Source of the DNA: Nephrocerus scutellatus
Lineage: Eukaryota > Arthropoda > Insecta > Diptera > Pipunculidae
Assembly: GCA_947095585.1 (NCBI GenBank)
Contig: OX352765.1
Location: 25,698,254 to 25,762,253, forward strand
DNA length: 64,000 nucleotides
Direction: 5' to 3'
This document shows, piece after piece, positions 25,101-36,301 of this stretch. The notes below the pieces were generated by a model. It was given only the letters and a program-made list of their open reading frames with translations. It made no database searches and was not told the DNA's origin. A program made the translations under genes and the position numbers. Every line of letters starts with the position of its first letter. The first letter of the stretch is position 1.

Positions 25101-27760
25101 ATCTTCGAGTCAATCTCATACAAACAATATCTAGCCACCCACCACGTCAACCCCTCAACACCATCACCACAATAACACCATACAAACATCCACCCCAACC
25201 TTCCACACCACAACTATATCGCATGAACGGTCTCCGAGTTAATCGCGAACAGACATACAGACATACAGACAAAGTTTCATTTTTATTAAGATTTATTTAA
25301 TTTTCAACAGCTTTGAATTGGTGAGAAAAATAGAAAAAGAATCAGAAACCTAAAACATCTAGTATTCTGCCCACTGTAACATTGTCTCCGGCAGATAAAA
25401 AGTGAACAGTCGACAATTGCATTAGTTCGCATTTTTAATGAAAGGATACAAATCTTACTTTGAAACTAACTTCAAACTTAACTTCAGCAAGCCATAACAA
25501 AAATTTGAAATATTTTTACCGACGTATTAATAAGCACCGAATAGCAGTGTGTTAGCACTAATACAACTGTTAAGTGGTAACTATTCATTAGCAAATGTGA
25601 GTTAGCTTTATCAACGAGCGGATAACTTAACTCACCGAATTTTGTGTATAAGGAGCGGATAAGTTTTTAACATACATTTCATATGGAGCTCGTTGTCATG
25701 ACAAAAATCGGTCTGAATATTAAAATATAACAAAAATATTGAGCTAATTTCAGTGTCATCTGCTGAAATCTGAGAGAGTTACTCGAATATTTGTACAATT
25801 CGGTGAAGTGTTGCCGTGCTTCAATTGATAATGAGCGGATAGCTGACATAGACAAATAATATGTTTATTGATAAGAAAAGTTATAAAATGGACAAGTTCT
25901 CTATTCGTGTGATAGCTAACACGTGCGGATAGTGATTTTTTAATATGGCTGTTAGTTGATAACTCTCATAAGTTTTATAATGAAATAGTGTATTTTAATC
26001 TCTCTCTCTCTGCAGTGTACTTATCTACCATTAAAGTTTACCTAATATTTACATTAAGCCGAATATTATCCAAAATATAAAACCCAAAAAAATAATGAAC
26101 TATTTACTATTTTAGATAAATATGCAAAATTTAAAAAAATATAACTGCAACAATGGCACTGTCTGTAACAACTTACATGGCGTCTTCAACTGCTCTAATG
26201 GTTAGCTGCAATGGTTCTATGGTTAACTCAAATTATTATTATTGTACTTCCTTGAAGGTCATTGCAAAAATATGTCGGAATTTTTCCTTTGTCATCACAA
26301 AGCGGACGGACCGACCCTAAACTCTGAAAAGGATAATACAAAACTGAACGGATTCTTCGAATGCCGCGGCATACATTGCACAAAAATAAAGAAACCATTT
26401 GTGTGCGATCGTTATTGCTCGAAGATAACCACAGCGCTAATAAATGTTTTAATCATGCAGGTGTGTGGAGGAAGAACATTTAAATCTCTTTTTTAAAAAC
26501 AAATAAATACTGATATTCATATGACATTTTATTATTAGGATGACAGCGTTATTACGGCTGATTGCGAAACTGGCGTTGCATTGAATGAAGCAAGCGGATC
26601 TGATGTTGGCAAAAGGATAGCACCCACAGAGTTCTGGAAAGAAGACGACGGGAATTTACTCGCCAGCTGTGGTTCAGTTACTAAAGAGGGTGATAAAATT
26701 ATGTAAGTACTGTGATGAAGATTTAAAGTTAGAAAATTAATTAATTATCGAATGTTTAACTTCACATACGAAAATATAGTGCAAACGATTGTATCAACGG
26801 TACTCTTCTGGACCACAATGCTTTGCCAAAGCCGTTTATTAACTTTACTCAATTTCTGGGCATTTATTCGAAAAGCAATACGATATTAGATCCTCAACAG
26901 AAATTTCTTCCAACACAATCGAACATCACAATATACAATTGGAAAAAGTTGTACATAAATTTGGAAGGCTGCGTTAACACGCTAAGGGGTGAATGCAAGG
27001 AATTCGTTGCACGATATGGCAATGATGGCGATAACAATACAGCACAATCACGATATCCATGTTACTATAATAAGGTCAGTTAACATTCAGTCTATGTATT
27101 GCTCTTACTATACAAAATTTAATTACGCATGCATGCAACATTCCAATCTCATTTTACATCTCAGCAAGAATCCGTTGAGTTTGTGGTGGCACGACACGAC
27201 CTGGTTAAGACCTACAATGAGCTATTGGTAGCTCTTATTGTACCGATTGTACTTTTTGTGATTTCATCGATTTCATTGTGCATCATAACGAAATCAGTCA
27301 AAGTCAGTTGTCGAGCATAAAGTTAAATTGGCACCTTCTGAATATTATAATTATCATTTATCCGTTTAGGTTGGTGACGATGCTAAGATGCGATGCATTT
27401 GCTCTGGGGAGGATTCTGATGCGGAGGACACATTCCGAAAACATAAAAGATCCAATAAAGCCGCCACATATAAAGCGGACAACGAAATAATAAATATTAA
27501 CTATGGCTTGAATATTCCGGTGCGTTTTCGTTTCGTCAAATAAATAAACTTCTTGAATCTAGTAATAAATATTTAATACAATAAAAATAAAATTTACATT
27601 TCAGGATGATCCTCCTGCTGATACGCACGAAATGATTGGAAGTACAAAATCTTTAATTCCTTTAAGTCCAGGCGGTGAATCTGCCATCAGTGATAAATTA
27701 TTTTATGATGCAAAATCCACGAATTGCGACGTGCCCGAGAAACCATTAGTTGCTTTTTAA
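22110..27760 (+). CDS. TipE-family sodium-channel auxiliary subunit, nine exons (TEH3/TEH4-like)
   Basis: Nine exons join in frame with GT-AG boundaries: 22110-22255, 22319-22529, 26116-26200, 26258-26460, 26539-26702, 26780-27074, 27165-27302, 27370-27519 and 27605-27760 (1548 nt, 515 residues). It aligns along its whole length with the intronless paralogue at 5979: KRICRAICLCQLTMVLS with TM1, WASCGEWCL, a Cys- and Asn-rich loop, INLEGCVNTLRGECKEF, the YPCYY block, TM2 in exon 7 (IVPIVLFVISSISLCII) and VGDDAKMR just inside the membrane. The cytoplasmic tail is longer than in the paralogue and is encoded by the last two exons. ATG at 22110 is chosen because MGRRK matches MGKKK; an in-frame upstream ATG at 22062 would add 16 residues with no counterpart. 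The exon-3 donor (GTTAGC) is weak. Intron 2 (3.6 kb) is full of repeats. Family certain; the exact paralogue name is not settled. Confidence 0.9.
22930..23246. other. Intronic sequence without recognised features
   Basis: Part of intron 2 of the nine-exon TipE-family gene, before the SINE tail. Nothing recognised. Confidence 0.35.
23247..23330 (-). mobile_element. tRNA-derived SINE 3' tail fragment, copy E
   Basis: In reverse orientation the family's 3' end: AATAATAATAG tail, then GCGCGACAGACCATTGCGGT and CCAAGGCCTAGCTTCTAG. The tRNA-like head is absent, so this is a 5'-truncated insertion. It lies in intron 2 of the nine-exon TipE-family gene. Confidence 0.75.
23932..24062 (+). mobile_element. 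Short ACTAGTTG...CCGTTTAGCCG element, complete-looking copy
   Basis: About 130 bp starting ACTAGTTGTTAACCCCGGC, with CCGTCCAGCCGTTTAGCCG near its end and finishing in an AT-rich tail. This layout recurs in insect genomes as the 3' UTR of a non-LTR family or a short non-autonomous derivative. Relatives: 20527, 42298 and 46690. Confidence 0.55.
24180..24435 (-). mobile_element. jockey-like reverse transcriptase fragment
   Basis: The minus strand encodes ILPNEQTEILRSYISEIYF, then KEIKADVPKGAFLGQ, then a degenerate TIFADD, the catalytic Asp pair. This order (RSYLS..YF, AGVPQGSVLGP, FADD) is that of jockey-clade elements. Stops and substitutions show it is inactive. It abuts an opposite-strand CR1-like tail. 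Confidence 0.75.
24487..24760 (+). mobile_element. CR1-like non-LTR 3' end, copy 2
   Basis: The plus strand encodes WIPPFLQAIRNTPASTQA, GRTNQIRNSFFSRTVVMWNE, then FLTPTLC and stop, the same C-terminus as the minus-strand copy at 3230-3560. 5'-truncated; the junction with the jockey-like fragment lies at about 24440-24485. Intron 2 of the nine-exon TipE-family gene. Confidence 0.7.
25080..25300 (+). repeat. Element related to the 42425-42655 repeat
   Basis: A C- and A-rich stretch (ACCATCACC, CACCACAACTATATCGCATGA) followed by GTTAATCGCGAACAGACATA and a TTTATTAAGATT end. The same order occurs at 42425-42655. It is likely the 3' half of the ACTAGCTG family. Confidence 0.5.
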
Positions 27761-28550
27761 TTCAGTTATAAGTTGTAAAATTGCACAATTAAGAGCTTTA
27801 TTTTTATTTATTTATTTTAAAGCATTTTTTTGCTCATGCATGTGAGAACAGAACCAAAATGGGAAACCCCAGATAAACTAACAGAAAAACTATAAAATAT
27901 TACACCACGACAAATGCCTTATAAATGATATATTAAACCAACGAGGTATGAGATGACCTACATATTATAGAGAACCTATAAACATCCGGTTTATAATCTG
28001 TAAAATATTTGTAGTTAACAAAATGGCAACCTGATATTTCTGTAGATAAAACCCATCACTTCCAGCAACTAATCCATACATACTCGTAAAATAGAAGTTC
28101 ATTACAACTAACTTTTGATATATACATATATAGCGAATTTTATTATTTTTAACTTATTAATAATAATAAGTCCATTTGGGTTGCATATTTCTCTCAATAT
28201 TTATAACATTTTACGTTTCGATATATTTTTCTTTTATTTTAAAAATTAAAAAGCTGTGGAGCTATGGGGTTGAGGCAATATCATGAATAGACTTTGGGGG
28301 GCATGCTGAGACTCGATGTTAAAACTCAATGAAAATTACCCATTTTTGATGCGGACATGTTATTTAAATTAATGTAGTGTCCAAACGATATTGGAAAATA
28401 GTGATGAATCGGCTCAAATGAGTATTAAAACAAGATTTTGATGTTTATATGGTGCTGTTAACATATGACACAGTGCTTGCAGCTATCCTAATTGTACATT
28501 CCGAATTGATTGGAGGCCTCAATTTTTAATCTGTCCTTTCATATAAAGCG
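27761..28550. other. 3' region of the nine-exon TipE-family gene and intergenic DNA
   Basis: No coding sequence. AT-rich with AATAAA-like hexamers near 27800. Nothing else recognised. Confidence 0.4.
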
Positions 28551-28551
28551 A

Positions 28552-28608
28552 AAAATGTCTAGAGTTTTAAAACTCACTACACAATCTTTTTATAGATGGG
28601 AGGGGTGT
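28552..28608 (+). mobile_element. Small RTE-like fragment
   Basis: Contains TCTAGAGTTTTAAAACTCAC and ATCTTTTTATAGA, matching the RTE-like copy at about 38045-38085 (AGAGTTTTAAAACTCACTGC). It shows that a piece of the reverse transcriptase region lies apart from the 3' fragment at 28825. Confidence 0.55.
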
Positions 28609-28639
28609 ACTATTGACTAAACCCAAAGAAAGCGCCGCC

Positions 28640-28824
28640 TCGATCGTATTCGCGCTATGTGGTTTACCGAGATTTTGTTAAGACGCATATTCTGTGAACG
28701 GTTCAGCTCAATCGGCTATCTAGTTTTTGAGTTTTAGTGTCGTTCTACAAACCAACAGACATTCATATATATATATATATATATATATAAGTACATGGTG
28801 GCCATATGTATATAATATATATAT
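28640..28824 (+). repeat. Element 3' end and (TA)n microsatellite
   Basis: GAACGGTTCAGCTCAATCGG followed by an AT tract (28766-28790) resembles the CCGTTYAGCC-type ends of the ACTAGCTG family. A second AT run at 28815-28829 leads into RTE sequence. Confidence 0.45.
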
Positions 28825-29095
28825 ATATATTCCGGAGACTCTCTTATGATAAGATCTACGAGCGTTATCGCGATGTCGACGTCGTGAAGAGAATTAAGCT
28901 CGATATGCTTTTGTGGTCAGGACATCTAGCTCCCATTAGTGAAGAAAAGTCTTTTGCGGTAGGATTTATGGGACACGACAGCGAGGCCAGCCAAATTGGA
29001 TGACATCGGCTCGAAATCGGGACCGGTAGAAAGATTTTTGCCACAGGCAAGGACCGGACACCGATTGTTAAGCCAAATATGATGATGAAGTACAT
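28825..29095 (+). mobile_element. RTE-like non-LTR relic, copy 3 (3' end)
   Basis: The plus strand encodes YDKIYERYRDVDVVKRIKLD, then SGHLAPISEE and FAVGFMGHDSEAS, close to the 3' coding part of the copy at 37895-39165. It ends in the same GATGATGA tail. Coding is broken by frameshifts. Confidence 0.75.
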
Positions 29096-29176
29096 TAGAT
29101 CCAAAAAATTTAAAATTAGTTGTATTATAGAATACGCCGGATCAATCCGCGAGTAAAACTTCCTCCGCTGATCAAG

Positions 29177-29240
29177 TCAGTTGTCTAATCATCCTAAATG
29201 TATCCGATGGTCCAGTCAGTTTTCTAATCATCCTAAACAA
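29177..29240 (+). repeat. Short direct repeat pair
   Basis: GTCAGTTGTCTAATCATCCT and GTCAGTTTTCTAATCATCCT lie about 38 bp apart, each followed by AAA. A local tandem duplication with no known role. Confidence 0.6.
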
Positions 29241-31329
29241 GTGTGCTGCAGCCCGTTTTACGAATAAACGGGCTCCTAGAGTAAACCTTAATTTCGAGTG
29301 TTATTAATTGATGTCATGTCTTTTGACATAACTTTACTTACAATTCGCACTCACATGGCATAAAAATTCTATACTGCTTTCAAAGAATAATAGTTTGTCT
29401 TTGTGAATGTGTTCTGTTAAAATGTCTGTGCTGAAATGTGTGAACCGCTGAATTTCATCACAGTTTTAGAACCACTCTGTGCGTCAAGGACATGGCCAAT
29501 TAGTATATAGAGAATGTACCGAAACTAAACAGAAATTCATTGCAGTGACAAAAATTATGAATAAAGTTGTGATCGTAATCCCCAGATCACACAGAAAAAA
29601 TTGGATCGTCATTTTTGGCCTCATCTGCCGTATCTATTTATCTCTCCTAGCATCTTAGGATTATTAAATCTACGCGCTGCAAAAATCTGTTATAGTTCGC
29701 CGGTGTCAAAAGGCACTTCGATCAGTTGATTGACAAAAAATGAAATGAGAGCGACAACAGGTCATTAAAATCAATGGACAATACATAATTGATTTAAATC
29801 CATTATGTCTATGGAAAACATATTGTTCCGTTGCACACTTTAAAAAAAATGAGTTTAGTTACCGACCCAATTACAAATATATCAATTTATATATTACCTG
29901 TATTTTATTTGCCGAGGAATAAGGAATTACAACAATTACACTATCTTATTCCTTCTTTGGAATAAGAAAACCGGCTTTTTTGCTTGTTTTCAAATTTTAA
30001 TTCCTTATTCATAGGCAATTAAAATACGCCTATTAATGACATACTATACCTAACTATATGCCTAATTTCGATACTTAGGTCACGAGGATAACATTTTTTA
30101 CTTTCGTTTACAGCAAAAAAAACATCTAGATATGTTGAACCAAAATATCGGTTTGCACTGAAGTCCGAAAAAGGACTTCGAAAAATTACTTTTTTGATAA
30201 GTTAACATTTTATGCTACGTGCACTTTTTTAAATGACTGGATAATAGGGAAGACTTTTTTAAATTCAAAATATAGAAAAAAGATAATTTTACATAATAAT
30301 ATTGACTCGATTATAAGCAAGGGTTTTATTGTATTATTGAAGCCTAAATTTTTTAATACTCATACTCGTCAAAATTTAAATCATAAAACTAAGTAGTGGC
30401 ATGTCATTTTGGTAAAATAATTAGATATGTAATGCTTTTTTGAAATACGAATACATCAATATTCATCTTTAAAACTTTTAAAACCTAACATATTACGCAA
30501 AATAATAACCCCAATTGTATTAAAATTTGTATCTTATGTACTCGTATTAAAGTGACATTATATTATATTCTAACATCTTGTGTTAAAACAGCAAAATGTG
30601 CCTTTAACAATTATTAAAACAAGGAAACAACTATAAAAAAATACTATACATTGTTGCATATTTAACAATATAGTTCCCACCAAAAGGCAAGAGTAACCCA
30701 TCGAAAACTACTAAGAAAAAAACTCTATAACGATAACAAAAGCTAACTGCCGAAAAGAAGCAACACTTTTCAAAAACAACTTAACAGCAGCAAGTGAACC
30801 CATTATTAATTATGATATAACAATACATGTATAAATTTATTATAAATAAAGTTAAACCGACAATGTGTACTGCTCTTAGATACTTTTTTGTAAGCATTAT
30901 TCGTATCTAATTGCACATTGTTTCACTACACTTATATTGTAAGGTTGCAAATATTTTTACAAGCATACACACTTTTATATTAATTTGTAGGCGTTTATTT
31001 TTGTCCAAGTTTAGTTTATTTAGTGTATTAACTCAAGGGTAACTGAGTATCCGACATAAGGGCTTAAAGCTATACACAGGTTTCGTGAGCAATTCAAAAT
31101 ATAACTGTAATTGATGACTTTATTTTGATCTTCAGCAGATCCATCAACCTTTCCAAGCTGTTTATTGGTGAATCTTTCGCCAACTCCTTCCATGCATCTT
31201 GTATTATTGATATATGATGTTGCATCCACATTTCTATAAATGGACGCATGGAAACTGAATTGAACTTTTTTCTGCTTTATTTTTCATAAGCAAAAAATAT
31301 TTCAAGACAGAGAGATAGCAATAGGAAAA
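29241..31329. other. Intergenic DNA
   Basis: Apart from the MITE at 29897-30030, no gene or named element. An open frame at 31020-31229 on the minus strand shows no family motif and is not annotated. Confidence 0.4.
29897..30030. mobile_element. TA-flanked MITE, copy 1
   Basis: About 134 bp with imperfect terminal inverted repeats (CCTGTATTTTATTTG at the left, the complement of GGCGTATTTTAATTG at the right), flanked by TA on both sides (29895-29896, 30031-30032). A second copy of almost the same length lies at 46934-47070. Internal TTCCTTCTTTGGAAT is shared. No coding capacity. Confidence 0.65.
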
Positions 31330-31480
31330 TGTATTTTTCAAAACTTTTATTTAACTTGACTTGACCACTTTTTAAAATTCTTTTATTAGCTCGCTTTCGT
31401 GTATGTCTGTCTGTGCGGGTGGAATTTTGTAATTGATTTTAAACTAACTTCCCATTGAGCTAGAGACTTGAAACTTTAAA
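31330..31480 (+). repeat. Dispersed repeat, family R, copy 1
   Basis: Contains ATTAGCTCGCTTTCGTGTAT, TGTCTGTCTGTGCGGGTGGA and GTAATTGATTTTAAACTAAC. The same sequence, inverted, lies at 57310-57430. Unclassified. Confidence 0.6.
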
Positions 31481-31639
31481 CATAGCTCAGAATTGGATGA
31501 ACATTGACAAATCACAAAAAAATCACAACAAATTGCAAAAAAAAATCAATGCAACGAGATTTTGCAATTTGTTTCAGATCAAAGCAAACTACTAAGCACA
31601 ATACTCGTGTTTTAAACGTTTTAAATTCAAAATGTTTTT

Positions 31640-31785
31640 TTATTGGCTGACACGTTGTCTGTATTTCCGAGTACTTTGAGGTCCTTCCACCTTCCACACG
31701 ACCTAGAGAGCTGTTAGTGGCTAAGTCCAAAATAGCATTTTTTATATTCTGCGTATGACGCGTGTCGCGTGCGATGGGTTGAATT
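31640..31785 (+). repeat. Dispersed repeat, family S, copy 1
   Basis: Shared blocks: CGACCTAGAGAGCTG, AAGTCCAAAATAGCATTTTT and ATTCTGCGTATGACGCGTGT. Further copies: 36877-37010 (inverted) and 47805-47990 (direct), the last followed by a second partial unit. Unclassified. Confidence 0.65.
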
Positions 31786-31789
31786 TATT

Positions 31790-32545
31790 TTAGCTCACCA
31801 GCTTTATAATGCTATCCTTGTCTATATTAAGGAATAAGGCCAATTTAATCGTTTGGATTGTCTGAGCTCTGAGACATTTTCCCAGTGGGCCAGATGAAGT
31901 CTGTGTGCCCAATTTTTAATCAGCACTCTGGTCCCATCCTAGTTGACACCATAGTAGTGTTCACGTACCATGAGCGCAGATTCTGACCCAGCCCTATCTA
32001 GTTCGTCTGCAGATTCGTTGCATGCAATTCCTCGATGACCAGAGACCCATCTGAGTTTGACCCTGTTATGTCATGCAAAAGATTGTGGCAGCATTTGGCT
32101 TATATAGTGCACTTTAAGTGCTGCCTAGCTATCTGAAAAGGTATATATTCTAGTGCCCTTTATACATTTACTAACGTTTATCCTAGCGCAGATCTCAATG
32201 CCATGCGTTCAGATTGGACTATTTCCAATTGGTATCGAGACTTTGTGTTGGACCAAAGACACCAGCTCTAACAGATTCCATCTTCGATACATCTGTGAAT
32301 CAGACCAGACGTCTAGCGTTCAGTGCCGGAACACCATTAGACCAGTTTGCACGGTCCACTATTTTTACCTCAAATAACCTGCTGAAACTGTACCATACCT
32401 GCCTGCCTGACCATAATGTCGGGGATAGTGTGCAGAGCACTTGCACCATTAGACCATTTCGCACGGTCCCATATTTCTACGTCAAATAACGTGCTGAAAC
32501 AATCCTTATTGATTAAGATGTCAGGGACCGTGCAAACCACTTGAT
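31790..32545 (-). mobile_element. LOA/I-like RNase H relic with internal duplication
   Basis: The minus strand encodes an RNase H C-terminal half: LRWVSGHRGIACNESADELD with the usual GH..I..NE.AD signature, then AHRLHLAHWE. Stops are present upstream. Between 32333 and 32545 a unit of about 112 bp is duplicated (ACCATTAGACCA...ACGTGCTGAAAC). Same clade as the block at 3640-4425 and the one at 42790-43480. Confidence 0.75.
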
Positions 32546-33570
32546 TAACAAAGCTTATGATGCATCTTCTTCGTGGGTTTTTCTAAAGGCGAATAAATAT
32601 CGGAAAATAATACACAAAATTAATAACGCTGGAAGTAACGCTAGGTTATCTTTTTGTGCTTCTAGCATTTCTACGAAAAATAAAATTTGTATATTGCGTG
32701 ACTTGAATATGTTTCTAATCAGAGTGCAGAGTTGACAATTGTGTAAAAGTAAACCCCTGTACTAATTAGAGTAAGAATACATTATTATAAGCTTGCAAAA
32801 GAGTAGAATTCTAATCATTTGGCACCCTTTGGTTAGCCGTTTAGTTAATTGTCTGCAACAGTTTATTGTAAGCAGGTTTTTGTGGTACGACATTGAATCC
32901 ACGTGGTCTTTTCAATCCCGACTAAAAGAAAATCTAATCGAAAAAATCATACGATAGTTCTTGAAAGGTATTGCATTTTTAAAAACTACAAGTGTCTTAT
33001 CATTTTTGCTCAGTAACCATTGTAATGCAATCGTTTTATGTATTTATCTTTACATGAATTAATATTGCTTTATATAAACATACTTGTTATATAAATATTT
33101 TAATTTATAAATAAGTCGAAGCTTAAAATAAACATTAAACTACCTTCAATTTATACAAAATAGAATGTATTAAGTTAAATTTATACACATTATGTACTAC
33201 CAATAATTATACTATTAATATGCACTTTTTCTACTTTTTAAGCAAAAATGAACAAAATTAAATAAATTTTTAGATGTTTAATCGAAGAAGCTTTGGTTTA
33301 TTTAATTAATTTCAATCATTGTTTCTGTAAAAACTTTATAAGACAGGTGTATATCTGCCACTTACGAGTACAAGTATCAATGGGAAACAGTTAAGTATAG
33401 GAATGAAGATGAATTTTTAAAATACTCAAGTCAGGAGCGCTACTTGTGGTATTCGAGGGGGTGGGGTTGGTCGTAGTATGGTGGCAACCGGGCAACGCCA
33501 AGTACTCAGCTAGTATATACAGTGAAATTTCCAATAGCCCGACACCCACCGTCGCAGTGTTTTTGTCCAG
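32546..33570. other. Intergenic AT-rich DNA
   Basis: No coding sequence or named repeat recognised. I looked here for the missing last exon of the neighbouring CFAP298 gene and did not find it. Confidence 0.35.
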
Positions 33571-33584
33571 CTGTACGAGATGTC

Positions 33585-33840
33585 CATGTGGGTGCCGCGG
33601 CTCAGTGGATAAGAGCATGGCGTACTGAGCAGGAAGTTCGTGGTGCGAATCCCAATAACACCAAAAGTATTTGTCACGGTGTCCCACCTCTCGCGCAACT
33701 AGTCACGGAAAGCTTCTTAATTCGCCGTTCGGATCCGGCATTAAATTGTAGGTCCCCTCTATTTGTGTGCAAAAATATACATGCTCAACACAAATGGTTG
33801 CGAGGCCTTGGATCGCAATGGACTGTAGCGCCGAATATTA
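33585..33840 (+). mobile_element. tRNA-derived SINE, near full length, copy B
   Basis: Starts GTGGGTGCCGCGGCTCAGTG (A-box-like), with GTGCGAATCCC as B box, then AACACCAAAAGTATTTGTCA, the GTCCCACCTCTCGC block, AGGTCCC, an ACACAAATGG block and an ATTAATATTTA tail. About 255 bp. A 9-bp GAGATGTCC occurs at both flanks (33578 and 33851) and is a candidate target duplication. Confidence 0.85.
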
Positions 33841-34081
33841 ATATTTATAAGAGATGTCCGCTTATGGGGGAAGAACAAAAATGTTTGTTCAAAATGCATT
33901 GTTGGAGTCACCCAAATGGTTGTACAAATTTATGAATATTAAAGAATGATTTTACGATAACTTAGAATATAGTCGCTAGAAAACCCCTATTTGCATTCAT
34001 TGAAATCATTTCATAAGTTTTAAAATTTAGGCAGCAAATATATTGCTATAAATATTAACGAGAAAATAGCCAAGGGTTTAC

Positions 34082-35115
34082 CTTCAATTCTTCCTGGCGC
34101 CGATAAGCATCTGCCATCATCCTTTTTCGTACATCTTCAGTGAAAACGACTTCTCGGCCTGGCGGTCCTTCGCCATGTTTATTCAATTTGACCACCACCT
34201 CATTGAATAAAAAGTAAAAAATTAATTAACATTTGAAACTGTTGCAAAATAATTAAAATGATAATTGTATACTTTAGTTTTATCATTTGTCCCAATATAT
34301 TTTGATAGCTGCTTTCCGGGAATCATCAATTGTCCAGCAAACCACAGTTGGGCTTTAGCCGGCTCAATAACTTCTTTTGATGCCTATAAAGTTGAGTTTT
34401 TAATCTATTAATCTGGGCACAACTCACAAGCTCCACCACTTACCTGAGTGCCGCAAAGGTCCTCGGTGTTTGTGAACTCCATGCGAATGACATCGTGTGG
34501 TGGCAACTGCATTGGATAAACGATGGTAACCGCTCCGCGCAGAATATTTAGCGCTTCTTCAACTACTTTTAATGTAAGCGTTTTGTTAACGTTAACCAAT
34601 TTCTGCAACAACAAAAAATTGCAATAGCAACAGCTATAAACCTCAAAGATTTCGAAAACGAAGTATATAATGCTCACCTTACTGATTAGTTGCTTTGCAT
34701 CTGCGATAGCCTGATTCAAAACGTTTTGCATGTTCTCCTTGGGCTGATGGCCATTACGACGACCGAGTTCATCCTTTTAGTAAAAAATTATGGAGTTACA
34801 ATAAAATGATAATTTAAATATTATTAACATGATAACCTTATTAAAATCATATCCTCCGGATGGAATGCATTTTCCTGCCCAAATGTCGGTCAACTTTAAT
34901 TCAGTTATTTGCTCATCCGTTAATCCAATCATTTCTGGCGGAAGCATTGTGCCGTGCAAGGCTAAATCCTCCATTTCGGAGCACAATCGATCAATTTTTA
35001 AACGTCCATTGTAGATGGCCGTGACTTCCTCCACAGTCTTTCCGACATCCTCAGTTATATTTGTATCAAACAAAAATTGATTTTCATCGCCCCGTTTTAC
35101 ATGTAAACGAACCAT
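34082..35115 (-). CDS. CFAP298: CFAP298 (C21orf59/Kurly) cilia- and flagella-associated protein, 3' end not found
   Basis: Five exons on the minus strand join in frame: 35115-34837, 34773-34678, 34602-34444, 34383-34273 and 34198-34082. They encode 254 residues, starting MVRLHVKRGDENQFLF. The family acts in the cytoplasm in dynein-arm preassembly and ciliary polarity; in flies that means ciliated sensory neurons and sperm. Recognised blocks: YNGRLKIDRLCSEMEDLALHG shortened here as CSEMEDLA, LPPEM.GLTDEQI, GRRNG, LRGAVTIVYPM.LPPHD and RMEF.NTEDLCGTQ, all in family order. An upstream in-frame ATG (35196) would add 27 unconserved residues, so the ATG at 35115 is chosen. Exon 5 ends at a good GTAAAC donor at 34081. 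The final exon, expected to carry a D-rich stretch and a C-terminus of about 35-40 residues, was not found. The gene may continue at lower coordinates or be truncated. Confidence 0.88.
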
Positions 35116-35859
35116 TTTAAGCAGTTCCACGTCGGAAGGATTTTCTTGAAGAACGAATTTCGATTGTAGAATGTAGACGACTAGAACGTTCCACAAATTT
35201 CTAAGTTTTTTTAAAAAAATGTTTAAAAAAATGAGTTATTTACGGATTTTCGGCCCTTTGCCGTTACTATGGATATCCTAATCAATAGTTTATATTTTCA
35301 GACGGTTATTTACTAACCGTAAATAAGTTTCCTTTTCAACGGATACAGGGTGGATCTTTTTGGATATTTAAGTAAAACGAAAATCACAAAGTAAAAAAAT
35401 TTACTGCCTGTAAAAAAAATACGGAAATACGTGTAGGCGTTAAAGTGTATTTTTTTTTTCAAATTATAAAAGCAACCAATAATTAATTGCAGCAGCAGCT
35501 CTAGTTTTTAAATACAATAAAATTTAAAATTTTTATGTAAATTCTCTAACCGGAGATACACATGTGTGCAAAATTAGATTAAAATCGAGTTAATTTTGAA
35601 GAAATATATATCACTCTCAAATTTTCATAAAAAGTGTTGTCATCGAAAATACACATATGTGCAAAGTTTGAATAAAATATGGTTTTGAGAAGTGGATTAA
35701 AAATTTATCACAAGATTTGGCCAACACAACAAAAAACAATCAAACACATCCGGACTTAAAGTTACTATAAATAATATCAAAATAGTTTGTAATAAGAACT
35801 TAATTTGTTTTGCGATTCAAACCGTTAACAATAAAGAATTAGAATATTTATGATTTTGG
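35116..35859. other. Upstream of CFAP298, with a dispersed-repeat segment
   Basis: The first 200 bp should hold the CFAP298 promoter; none could be delineated. 35536-35725 resembles the ATACACATGTGTGCAAA-type repeat (AAAAATTTATCACAAGATT). Confidence 0.45.
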
Positions 35860-36110
35860 TGATTATGGTTATGATCTTTTGGCTGTCAAGTTGTGCGTTT
35901 TTTCTAAAAAAAAAACCAACGTACGGTAGATCGGATTATTCCTAAAACAGATATTGATATTTTGAGAGATTTACCCCTCTTTTCAATAATTATAACAATA
36001 ACACATGCAACAGAACAATGTAAACAAAAGATTCTCGGCTTTCGTGTTCGTTTTTTCGGGAAAAAAACTGAGCTCGAGCGCAGAATTCTAAAACAAAAAA
36101 ATATACGACA
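35860..36110 (+). repeat. Dispersed repeat, family T, copy 1
   Basis: About 250 bp, with TTGGCTGTCAAGTTG near the start and AACAAAAGATTCTCGGCTTT and CGTGTTCGTTTTTTCG near the end. A copy in the same orientation lies at 52850-53105, with an insertion in the middle. No coding capacity. It may be a non-autonomous DNA element; ends not resolved. Confidence 0.65.
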
Positions 36111-36301
36111 TTAATGTCCGGCTATATAATTGGCACACCGTGTGCGTTAAGAAAAATAAAGAGAAATGTGGAGATGTATATGAGCTTGCGTTTTGCTTAC
36201 GTTTTGTACGGCTGAAAAACGAATCACTGAACTCAATTGTACGCCCGAAGATGAGCTTGATGGTAAGCTGATGGCAGCTCGTTAAAAACTCCTACATTAA
36301 G

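Noticed and set aside
31020..31229. Last exon of the CFAP298 gene
   Set aside because: The minus-strand frame lacks the expected D-rich and W-R/K-P ending and its phase does not fit the donor at 34081.
33585..33660. A functional tRNA gene
   Set aside because: The A- and B-box-like words belong to a SINE that continues for 180 bp with a fixed body and tail and recurs elsewhere; no cloverleaf was resolved.
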